A DNA stretch of 64,000 nucleotides from Nemopilema nomurai. Taxonomy: Eukaryota > Cnidaria > Scyphozoa > Rhizostomeae > Rhizostomatidae. Positions within the stretch are counted from its first letter, which is position 1. Each line of letters begins with the position of its first letter. Below are positions 23,947-34,100 of the stretch, piece after piece. The position numbers and the translations under genes were made by a program. Where the stretch lies: NCBI GenBank assembly GCA_003864495.1, contig ML133433.1:396722-460721 (forward strand). Direction: 5' to 3'. A model generated the notes under the pieces. It did no database searches and was not told the origin of the DNA. It saw only the letters and a program-made list of their open reading frames with translations.

Positions 23947-25943
23947 TTATGTGAGTTTGCTGTACAACTCAGTCCTGTGGAAAGGCACATGGGAAAACTT
24001 TTGTCCTGTCTTGAGTGTGTGCTGCATCTTAAAAAGAAGAAGATGCAAAAAAGTCACAAAAAAACTCCGGGATAATGCACAGTATATCAATTAGTTCCAT
24101 TTCTTTACAGAGGCCAAAAATAAGCCATGAGCAAATGATTATGAACATTAGTTAAACAGATGAATCTTGATGCAGGATCAACATTAGAACTCTGAGCCAC
24201 GTATTAAAGTTTGCCAATTAATTTCAAAGATGTTAATGTGTTTTGCTTACATTGTTAAACCATCTTGAAATGTTTATGAATTGCTCCTTTTCTTGAAATG
24301 ACTGTTTATTCTGTGGAGGGCAATAAAAACAAGAAATTATTGTGATGACCAAACAATTGAACAAAAGTAGATTTGCTTACAAGGAACTCAAGAAATAGAG
24401 AACAGACCCAAAAAAAATTTAAAATGAGGTAAGTCAGCCCTGTTAGCTCTCGATAAAAACAAAGGGAAAAGAAGTGTTGCTTATCATGACAAATTCTGGT
24501 TTTATGAAGTAATAGAAGATGCAGTACAGTGAAAACTTGGTGATGCAAATTCAATAGGAATATGATGTTTTTCATTTGCATAGGCCTATATTTCAAAAAG
24601 TTTGGCATTCCAGGATAACATGATGAATAATTTTTATTTCTTCATATCAAAAGCCTGATAAGCATTCCCAAATTGAAATTGCTTTATATTTCACATGCAA
24701 AATTGAAGAATTCAAAGTGGCCATACCATATATGAATGTAATACTTGAAAGAGAAAGATGTCAGCCAAAGATATGGAATTTCCAACCATAAATGTTCGGC
24801 TACTCAAGTGGTCATTCAGTTCCTGAAAAAAGGAATGTCGTTGAAAAAGGAACTAAATTGGAGTATCAGAACATTACGTGTAAGTCTATGCTTTTGAATT
24901 AATAGTTATGTATTATGCATCATACAGCTGTAGGTAGCAAGTAGATACATCCACTCAAAATACTCTTCTCTGTGTCTCTCAAAATCTGTCACATGGTGCA
25001 AGTGCATGCCATATACAGTATGATGCCCATTCCCATAGGAAGGCAATTTTCTCCTACCTCTGCTCTTTGTTTCATGTCTTGAAAATCAGAAAGGGACGGT
25101 TTGAGATGGGTTTCGCTATACAGAAGCCATTGCTGAATCTGTGATCTCTCAGGTTCTGTTATCACATTTAAAGAATTTGCTTCTGGAGACAGGTTGATGG
25201 CGAAATTGACCAGTTGTCGAGCGACAGTGAAGGGCCCTGATACTACAGTCTCTCCTTGCTGGAATCCTGGACCCTAAAAATAACAAACACTCTAATTCAA
25301 CCCTGACAGAGAAACAGAATATTATTACACAGAAGGTCACAGTCGCAAACAGTTATGAGGTACTTTTACCTAAAAAAAACCAAATGAAACCCAGGATTGC
25401 ATTTCTAAGCCATTTTTTTTCTTTTCAGTAAAATATTTTTCTTAAAATTTATGGCATGAAATATCTTACCTTTCTTTACTTTTTCCGCTTCTTTGACACT
25501 AAAATGATATTTCGATACATTTTGGAACTCTGTTCTAACTACAACTCTAAATCCCAGCCTAAACCTGGTTCAAAAAAATGCCTCCATCAGACTTTGCAAA
25601 CGGCGTCTCTCAAGTGGAGAAATAATATTTTTGTGTGAGTTCATGCCATGTTTTAGCAGAGCTATTCTCTTGTTTTTGTTTTCTTTTTGGTCAATAAAAG
25701 TTGACGCCAAGTTTATTGTTTTTAAACGCTCGGAAATGTAAATATAGTTCCTAGGATCCTTGTAACCCGTTTTTGTTGACCTGAAATTCTAATAAAGTCG
25801 ATCAAAAATATTCATGTAGTTACCAATAATCCTTGGCTCCCATGCCTCTTCTTTTTGCTGATTTCAATCGATTTTGGAGGCAGGTGTAGGTATCCAAGTA
25901 AAAGATCTAAGTCGTGACTGTTGTTCAAGAAAAGCGTAGCCAT
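23947..25943 (-). CDS. EEF1E1: EEF1E1 / AIMP3 (p18) homologue, 5 exons, 190 aa
   Basis: Minus-strand exons in transcript order: 25943-25824 (40 codons), 25273-25058 (72), 24822-24727 (32), 24310-24251 (20), 24027-23947 (27 with stop). Every intron is phase 0 with GT-AG ends, and all exons are short. The product has the GST-like layout of EEF1E1/AIMP3: an N-terminal part ending LLGPGFQQGE, then IQQWLLYSE, ELNDHLSSRTFMVGN followed by SISLADIFLFQVLHSY, and INISRWFNN then MQHTLK; the human protein has QQWLEY, TLADILLYYGLH, LNVSRWF and IQHYPG at the same places. In vertebrates it is a scaffold of the multi-tRNA-synthetase complex that contacts MetRS and has DNA-damage roles. Human length is 174 aa. 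Exon order and frame make this confident. Confidence 0.88.
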
Positions 25944-26023
25944 TTTGTCGAATGGTAGAAGATGGAGATGAGGCAAACTGCATCGCAGCCCCTCTGTTTT
26001 CGTCCTCACGTGTTTGGTTCAAG
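25944..26023. promoter_or_regulatory. Very short bidirectional promoter region, EEF1E1 / RPUSD4
   Basis: The EEF1E1 start codon (25943, minus) and the likely RPUSD4 start (26024, plus) are 80 bases apart; the upstream in-frame RPUSD4 ATG (25952) is only 8 bases away. Transcription start sites must lie in this gap or inside the neighbouring gene's 5' end. A CACGTG E-box lies just inside it (25998-26003). No TATA box is apparent. Confidence 0.5.
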
Positions 26024-27382
26024 ATGGACGCCAGTTGGTCAGTTGTCAGGAGGTGGAAAGAGATCACAAGAAGTCTAAAATCCATCAATGCTAATAGCTT
26101 GAGCGTACTTTACAAGAAAGATGGGCTTTTGGCCATCTCTAAGCCTTACGGTTTGCCCGTTCATTCGGGCCCAGGACAAGGAACAAGTGTTTTGGATCTG
26201 ATGGATGACTTCACTCAAATTCACAATTTGAAGAAAAAGCCGTCCCTTCTGCACAGATTAGATAAAAATGCGTGCGGAGTTTTATTGCTTTCTTGTGACG
26301 ATGATATGACAAGAAAAATGGCGCAGCTCTTTGAGGAAAGGAAAATCATTAAGACATATTTGGGTGTTACTTTAGGGGTGCCCAATGCAGCAAATGGTGT
26401 TGTTGTTGATAGAATATGCGAAGGCATAGTTGGCAAGCAAAAACGACACCGCATGATCACTTCGAAAGACCTCCAACAAAAAGATGAAATTGTAGTATGT
26501 ATCTGTTGCATGACTTTTAGTCATCTGAACATACAGTGAATACCATAGATGTGAAGGATGTATTCTGATTCTGATGTATTTTTGTTGAATTGTTCTACTT
26601 TGTTTTAGACGCTGCTACCTGACACTGAACTGATGAGGGCCTACACTGCTTACTCTACCTTGGATTCTAATGGGAATACTTGTAGTTTGATCAGGTACAT
26701 GACAAAAACAGGTTACAAACACCAAGTTAGAGTGCACACAGCAAGCTCATTAAGTTGCCCAATTCTTGGTGATCATAAATTCTCAAGTTTTGATGGTGGT
26801 CCTCAAAGTCTCCCTCTCAGAATGCTGCAGCTCTTAAGAATTCAAGGTATTGCTATACTATTTACTATACGTATGCTATTTACAATGCAAATAATCTGAC
26901 CTAAAACATATGATTTTGTTGATGCATTCTCCAGTTGACCAGGATAACAATCCCTTAATGAAATGAAATTATCCCAGCCAATTTGCATGAGCCAAATTTC
27001 TGTAACAAAGTTGTTATGCTTTTTTGTTACTCAAACCTTATACTTGTGTCTGCCAATATTTTATCCATACATAAATTAGGCTACCCTTGAAAGTTGTTAT
27101 AAGAAGCATCAATATTACTTTGAAGGAATACGAGCCAGTGTCAGTGGGAAAGGACACATTCGCCCATGGCAGCGTGCCCTGATACCATTGCATTTGTTTG
27201 CTGAGAGCGTTGAAATACCAGAGATCAAGACTGATGGGAAAACATGTCTTATAAAAGGCCATCTGCCTGATTTCTTTGTGGAAACATTAGCTAACTGCAA
27301 CTTGGATGTAAAGCTAGCCAAGCGATTGCCTGAGAAAGGGCAGAAAAACCAGTTGAAAGTAATGCATAGTAAGCCAAGATGA
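26024..27382 (+). CDS. RPUSD4: RPUSD4-like mitochondrial RluA-family pseudouridine synthase, about 321 aa
   Basis: Exons: (25952 or) 26024-26494, 26609-26846, 27126-27382; the longer start gives 345 aa. RluA-family motifs are clear: KPYGLPVHSGPG, then HRLDK-x4-GV with the presumed catalytic Asp (residue 80 in the short form), and QVRVH followed by CPILGDHK. KPYGLPVH-GGP and CPILGDHKYS are matched in human RPUSD4, which modifies mitochondrial 16S rRNA and tRNA. The last exon begins after TTTGAAG at 27125. That is a modest acceptor, but the only one found that keeps the frame (the stronger-looking site at 27079 does not). 26024 is preferred because 25952 is 8 bases from the divergent gene's ATG; neither N-terminus is an obvious mitochondrial presequence. 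Confidence 0.85.
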
Positions 27383-27601
27383 TACATTATTAATTTTTTG
27401 GCAACCCTCCAGGAGTTGCAATGCTTTTGTCTTTAGATGTTAAATTGAATTTACCAACTGTTCCCAACTGTCACCAGCTGATGATGCTTGTATTTGCGAG
27501 TTGCTTGTCTTGCTAGTTAGGTACTCAAGATATGCAGTTCCCAAAAAGAGATGATGTGCCTTGAGACAATTTAATTAAATCATGCCCAGGATCATTTTTC
27601 C

Positions 27602-27607
27602 AATAAA
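27602..27607 (+). terminator. Candidate polyadenylation signal for RPUSD4 (AATAAA)
   Basis: AATAAA about 220 bases after the RPUSD4 stop, the first on this strand. Confidence 0.55.
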
Positions 27608-27955
27608 AGGCAACATTAATTTATTTGTCAGCTGCAAACAGTAAAATATATTTGAGTTTATAGAGGAAGGTAATCATTTTTTGCTCCACAAATCATAGTT
27701 TCACACATCCTGTCCAAAGCTGGCTTGGTGCAGCAGACTGTCTGGTATTTTCTCTTATGGTGAAGAATCTTTGACTTTTTGACCAAAACCTTTGACATCT
27801 GTGCATTTATGACACTCAAGCTCAGGCAAATAGTCCAGGCTTGGTTTACATTGTGCCTCATAGAATTGTCTTTGCGCCAAAGCATACAGTGATAACAATT
27901 TTCTTATAATTTGGCAAGCTAGGCCGTCTTTTCACCTAGGTGTTTTGGAGTCTGT

Positions 27956-28147
27956 CTATATTTCGATGGAAATTCTTTGTAGACAGAAAGAGTTCGTCTT
28001 TTCCTTTGGTTTGAAGCACAGAGAGAGACAATGATTCGTAACTATAAACTTGACATATTCTTGGAAACGATCCACGTGAATTATAAGCCTAGCTATATTT
28101 CGATGGAAATTAATTGTAGACAGAAAGAGTTCGTCTTTTCCTTTGGT
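27956..28147. repeat. 55-bp direct duplication
   Basis: Two 55-bp copies, 27956-28010 and 28093-28147, start with CTATATTTCGATGGAAATT and end with TCGTCTTTTCCTTTGGT. They differ at only about three adjacent positions and are separated by 82 bases. Mechanism unknown. Confidence 0.85.
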
Positions 28148-28239
28148 CAATTATAACCAATCACGCGCATTGCTTATCACCCTCTAGTGTTTTAGATCCG
28201 CATCTGGCTATTTATTCGGTCAGCTTTTGGTTACCTTCC

Positions 28240-28300
28240 GACGTTTGCATACTCTGAGGAGTGTCGGACGAAGTATGCGAAAACTAGTTCCGCTTTTTCT
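28240..28300 (-). repeat. Dispersed hairpin repeat, copy A
   Basis: This 61-bp segment is the reverse complement of 34111-34182, apart from a 10-bp insertion and a few substitutions in the other copy. Internally GCATACT and AGTATGC form a short inverted pair around GTGTCGGAC. It looks like a small palindromic, MITE-like element. Confidence 0.7.
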
Positions 28301-31196
28301 TGTCATTGTGAAGAATTTGCTTTGCAACAAGTGGCAAAAACAAAGGTGGATTTAGGGTGGCACCCATTAACATCAAAAAGGAGCAATTGAACAAACAACA
28401 AGGTTCAAATTTTGTGCTTACCGATTTCTGTAGCTTGCGATGCTCTATTCATTCTTCTCTACTCCATCGAAAGAGGAAGTGTCGACTCGAGTGAAGCATT
28501 GCGTCCCCTATGAAATGTCCTCTGCTGGTATAAAGCAATTGATCCAGATGCAGGAGGTGTCTAGCTTATTATCTTTAGTGTATGATCTTTAGTTACCATG
28601 AACAAACGCAGAGACCGTTCCCAAGGGTGCGGGGATTCGTAACGCGCTCAAAAAAGGAAGTCCCTCAAGAGCTGTGACCAACGGGTTTGCGGACCAACAA
28701 TGCCCTTTCCACCCCCACACTCCTAGGCTGCGAGAAAGCCACATTCCTTAGTATGGGTTATCGCCCATCTTCGTAATCATCTGAAAACGACATCTTTAAG
28801 GAGCACAGTCCATATTTCGAAGTTAAACAGCAAGTTTTTTATGATGATTTTAATCTGACATCAGCTTTCAAAGATCTCAAGACAGTACCAAATCAAGACG
28901 TCACGATCTCGTAGAAAGTGGGGAAGGAGGCAGAAGGGCAGCGTAGGTTGTGGTTAAGGGGCATCTCGTCTCAATTACTGACTGGCAAGCGGGCTTGTAC
29001 CCCCGTGCCCCCTCCCCTTCCTTTTTATAAGGTCTGTGAGCTAGGCTTGCTTTGGGTCTTCTTCTGACACAGGCCAATGCGCACGTCTTGGTCTTTTTAT
29101 TTCTTTGAAATGACTTTTGAAGCTTCAGCAATGCGAGGCTCGCTTTCATTCTTTGCAATTCAACCGCGTCTAATCTCGCTTTGTAGCCTTGCTCGCCGGT
29201 ATTTCATTTATCCTTTTTGTCGACCTGAGGAAAGATCAAACTGGAGGAACAACAGATTTGTTGGTAGTTCAGGAACATTTTAGGCAAGTGAATCGATTGC
29301 ACAGCGCTAGTTGAGTGGTAAGTACTGAAAATTAATTAAACATCAGCTTCATAATCATGGACATTAAAAGTGTTTTCCTCCAAAGAACGGATCTGCGTAT
29401 ATTTGTAAACCTCAGTGGGCCTCAATTTATTGATTTCCTTGTTAGCAACGCGAGAAGTACCACTATAGCATGTGGTTTTCCCGTTCGTTTTCGACTCAGT
29501 TAACCCGTTGCCAGAAGGCCAACATCATTAAAGTTTAAAAGTGTTCGAGGTTTTGTGCAAAATGCTGGTTTTCAGATTACGCATAATTATTCCAGCTCGG
29601 TAAGAGTTGACAATTTCTTATTCAAAAATAATAACGTGGTCCGGTCGCAATTGCCTTTGCAAAGGTAGAGATTTCTAAGCATTGGTGAGACACAGCTAAA
29701 TACGATTGATGAAGAACAGCAATATCAAGCGAAACGAGGGAACACAACAGTAAAACGAAAGGAGGGAAGTAGGTCTGTAATGACCATTGTCGAACTTAAG
29801 TCGTGTTTCCCATTGTATCTATGTCATTAACACCTTATTGTCTACGTACCTATAACAACGTTTGTTGACAACACTGTTGTAGCGTCCCCCCGTTTTATGT
29901 GTATACGCCCTTATAATGGTACAGTTATGATGAGCTCAGTAGAAGTCAACAAGCGTCTTTTCTGGCACTTCTCTGGCTCCGAATTCTCTGCTCGTTAAAT
30001 AAGAATGCAGCTAACGTTAAATATAAATGCTGTCAACAGGACCCTGACTGATAACCGCTTCTGAGTAATCTGACCAAGTTATCCTGACCAAGTTATCCGA
30101 TATCATTATAGATTATTATTATTATTATTAATCAAAGAGTTTGCACATAACTTGGCCCACCAACTTGAATCACGAACCCAAAGATGACTTTTTCGTAAAT
30201 CTCAAACCCATGGGAGAGAGCCCCCCAACCCTGGGAGAAAGTTTTCACGAATGGAAATTATGGATTCACGAATTCCCATCCATAAAAATTTGCCGATTCG
30301 CGTTTTCACCGACAAAAAATTGGATGTTACAAGCATCCAATCTTCTAAATCCAGTCTTGCAAGCATAGCTCCAAAGGCTTTGCCACGTGCGCAGTTTTTT
30401 AAGGAAGTCACCCAAGCTGTAATCACTTCAAAGGATTGTTTCCAGTTTTTTAGAACGATTCTTTCTGTATTGACTAAAGAAGAGTTTTTGAAGTGCCAAG
30501 CTATCAGGATTTGACTAAAACAGAGTCAGAGAGCTTGATTACAAATGGCGATAATATGCTTTTAATCTGTAGAGGTAAGAATGATTAAAGTACGTTTTGT
30601 GCTCAGATGCCGTTAGATTTCATGGTTAGATATGTTACAGTGAATTGGGGCTGCAGGGGGCTATTGGACCCGAAATCCTATCCTCACGTGGTCTAGAGAG
30701 TCCACACCTACCATTGGCTTGTAACCAAAGTTTTTCACAGGACTGCAGTGGAACGGCAGATGGAATTACCTCACCACTTAGATTGATAGAGGTTGCAGAA
30801 CTCCGCAGAAATATCTGCAGATGGTATAGTTGAGAAACATTTCGGTGAAAATCCGGATTAATCAATCAGTTCCCACGTAACCGCAAGGGCGAGATTCCGA
30901 GGGACTCAGCAACTGTGTTTGGACGCTCTCTTTATCAGTTGGTGTCTGTGGACTTCGCGTCTTTCCACGAGGTTTTTTATCACATCTATTAATATTGAAC
31001 TTTGAATGAAATACTCTGGACAATCACATCCGGCTCGAAATTCGAGATGGGTTGAGTGCTGACCAGGAACGATCGAATGACGAAAGACTCGTTCGTTGTA
31101 GCGAAGCAGGTCTTACAGTACGTTGCCGTTTCTAGCTCCGGGAATCTGCAAAAATCTGCCTGAGAACTTCAGCGAAGTGCCAGTTAATGCGGGAAG

Positions 31197-34100
31197 ATGG
31201 GATTCGTCAGGATTACCCTTATCCTACTTACCCTGTTGTTGTGGGTGAGTGGTTTTTGTCTGCTTTCGCGTAGCTGTGTTTCAGTACCTTCATTATGTTG
31301 TCTTACACATCATAGTTTGAGTTCTGTTTTTGTGAACATCGCCAACCTCTCGGAAGGGCAGAAAGAACAATTATTGTACGGCAAATCTGGCAATCAACGA
31401 TATGAATTTAATGATTATGATAAGTTTTTTAATTTGTCGATCTTTCTGCTCAGAGATTCTATTTGCAGAAACTAGAATTAGGGCAAGTGTTTTTGTTCAC
31501 AAGTTTCACAAATTGAGTTGAACTCATTTCAGGTCGCTGGCTCAGTGTTCGTGGGACTTGCAGGGTACAATATGGTGGAAGAGATGAAGTTCAAAGGCCT
31601 AACTGGAAGCTTGGTGAGTGCTTTCCACTTTCTCACGATCAATATTTGTTTTCCTCTTGACGAGCATTCTCTTTAGTTACTCATTTGCGCACGCCCGAGG
31701 AAAGGGGCTGGATCAAGTTCCATTCGCGTGCCTCAACACTTTCTCCGCGTGTTTACATCTGTTTATCTAGTTAATCCACGAAGCATCATCTTCGTAAACA
31801 TTGGTATATCAGTGTGTTTTTGGTGGCGAATCCGCAGTGACTTGTCTACTTCAACGTGTAGTTACGTAAAACACAACCTGTAAATTACACACACATGCAT
31901 ACGAGCGTACCTAGACGCAAATACATGTTTCCGGAAGCCTTACCCTCAGAAAAAGTTCACAAAACATGCCTCTATTATAGAAACCATGAGATGCTTTGTT
32001 GTAATCTAGGCATCGTTATCAATGGTAGTGCCTGCAAGTTAATGCCAGCGAATTGGATGGCGTTTGAGTTACTGAAGATTTGTCGATGCTTTCTCGGTAT
32101 CCTGTAAATGACTCTAACTGAACTAAAACAATGATAAGATCTAAATAATTATAATTTTTGCTGCTAGTTTGACAATAGTATGGATCCTAATAAACACTAA
32201 TTTCGAGCAGTTTAAGAGATTGCATTTTGGCAGTTATTTACTGCTGGCGTTGCTGGGGCATTGGTTTTCTAAATACCAATCGTTTATGAGAATGTTAGCG
32301 TCACATGAGTGGTAAATCACTGAATATTGATTCCCTTAACCTGAATTTCCTTATATCATTTTGACATATCCTGATTCACTTAAGTAGCCTTAAGTCATAG
32401 AGTGAAGCAGGCGTTTCTCTACATGGGCTGCAGGATTGGTAGAGTGGTAATTCGACTTCCCTTCCAAAGAGAATGCAAAATGAAAAACTTTCTACTCTGT
32501 GTGAACTAAATGATTTTTTCGAATTTACAAGGTTCCAATTCAACTAGGCCAACTTGCAGTCGAAAGAAAAAGAAACAGTATCTGGTATTGTGTTGCTGTT
32601 GTACGCTGTAAGATAGGAAATGAACCGTCGCTTTGGTAAAATTGAAAGCGGCTGCGCCCTCCGCCTTGGCTATTTTGTGCAAATGTGCCATTTGTGACAT
32701 GGAACAAAACCATCCACCTAAGCGTCTCTCACTCTTCACGCGCAATCAGTTCTTCAAATCTCGTTCACATGCTCAGGAAATTGAATTCAGATTAGCCTCC
32801 CACGTACGATTAGCCTCGCAATGATTCCATTAACAGTTGACCCGAATGGCCGTGCGCTCATTACCATACACCGACAAAGGCTTTTATTTTCAGGCATTCT
32901 TCGATGAAAAGGGCAGTAGTTCATCCTGCAAAGCGCTGCTAAATTGTCCAGTGAAAACATGAAAGTTCAGCGTTCATGAATTTTTTATGGGGAGCCTAGG
33001 GCGCGAAGACGGTTTTGCAATCAATGCTTTCCGTGGCAGATGATTATTAATTCAGAATCCTTGTTTAATGTTTGATTTCCCCAAGCAGGGTATTTCGGGG
33101 GTATACTTTTCATTTAAAGATTAGGAAAGAAAAGTCCTTACCCTGCAAAACCCTGTGATCTGTGTGTTCCAGTCGTGTTCTTCATTTTACTCTCCCATCT
33201 TTAGTTCCCTATTGAGACAGACATCAAGGCCCTCCATTTTCAGACCTTCTCAAAAGTAAGCATAGTTCTAACGGACAGCCGTTGCTCAGAAATTCACATT
33301 TTGTAGAAAATGTGGTTTTCTTTACATCTCTGCTTTTTTCCTTAAAGAGATCATCATTTAAGACCTTTCAGGTAGCAAGTTTTATTTCCTACAAGGACTG
33401 TTCGTAACTTTTTGACACATTTCACCCTTAAATTGATGGAAATACTTTGCTGCACCAAACTTTTCTTTTTAAATACTCAGTTTTTATTCAGCTTTAGAAA
33501 GGGCTTTGATCCTTCTATCATACTGCAGTCACCTGGCATTTGTGTTATTTTGATTTGTTCTACATAATGTAACGTATATACAGTTTAAGATCTGGTAATC
33601 CATTGTTCTGTCTCCCTAGGCTTTGTCACTTATACTCACCAAGTTCTCCCCCAGTGAGCACCGCCCATCCATCCCAGTGTGTGTTGGACACACTCTTAGG
33701 CCATTCCCCAACGTTACGACCTCCTTTTATTACAGTTTTATGTGCGCGAACATCTGATTCGTGGTCCTCTGCCGGAACTCTGTCGCATGAAAAAAGCTTA
33801 AAGTGAGATAGTTTTTTCCCTCGAATCAAACACCGACCATAAGTATGTCATTGCTCAGGCAATTCAAGGGCTGATGCACCGAAAGCCCAAAATGTTTTTC
33901 CTGAGATAGGGACTTAATTTTTAGGGGCCCCGCGTAGGAATTAATCTCTGCGTCTCCTTCTTTTGACCTCGTTCGTCGTTGAACATTTGGATAGGGGCAC
34001 CACTAGAAATAGTGGTCCCAACAAATTCAAAACTGGCTCTGCTAGTGCTATTCATTGAGAAGTTTTGTGTTCTTCCCTTTCTCAAAAGCCATAGAATAAC

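Larger units (their letters stand above)
27620..31196. other. Intergenic region RPUSD4 to tetraspanin
   Basis: No convincing exon was found. Contents: the 55-bp duplication at 27956-28147, one arm of a dispersed hairpin repeat at 28240-28300, two adjacent 14-bp copies (TGACCAAGTTATCC) near 30070-30098, and an ATT microsatellite near 30114-30131. Frames of 60-90 codons occur on both strands without splice context or recognisable homology. The tetraspanin promoter presumably lies in the last few hundred bases. Confidence 0.45.

Noticed and set aside
27080..27125. RPUSD4 exon 3 starting at the TTAG acceptor at 27079
   Set aside because: After the phase-1 second exon it gives a stop within three codons; the 27126 start keeps frame.
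27658..27885. Cysteine-containing minus-strand frame with AATAAA on its strand 33 bases past the stop (27620-27625)
   Set aside because: Could be a terminal exon, but no upstream minus-strand exon or family could be found.
30251..30514. 87-codon + strand frame in the intergenic region
   Set aside because: Protein-like composition, but no ATG-led gene structure, no splice partners and no recognised family.
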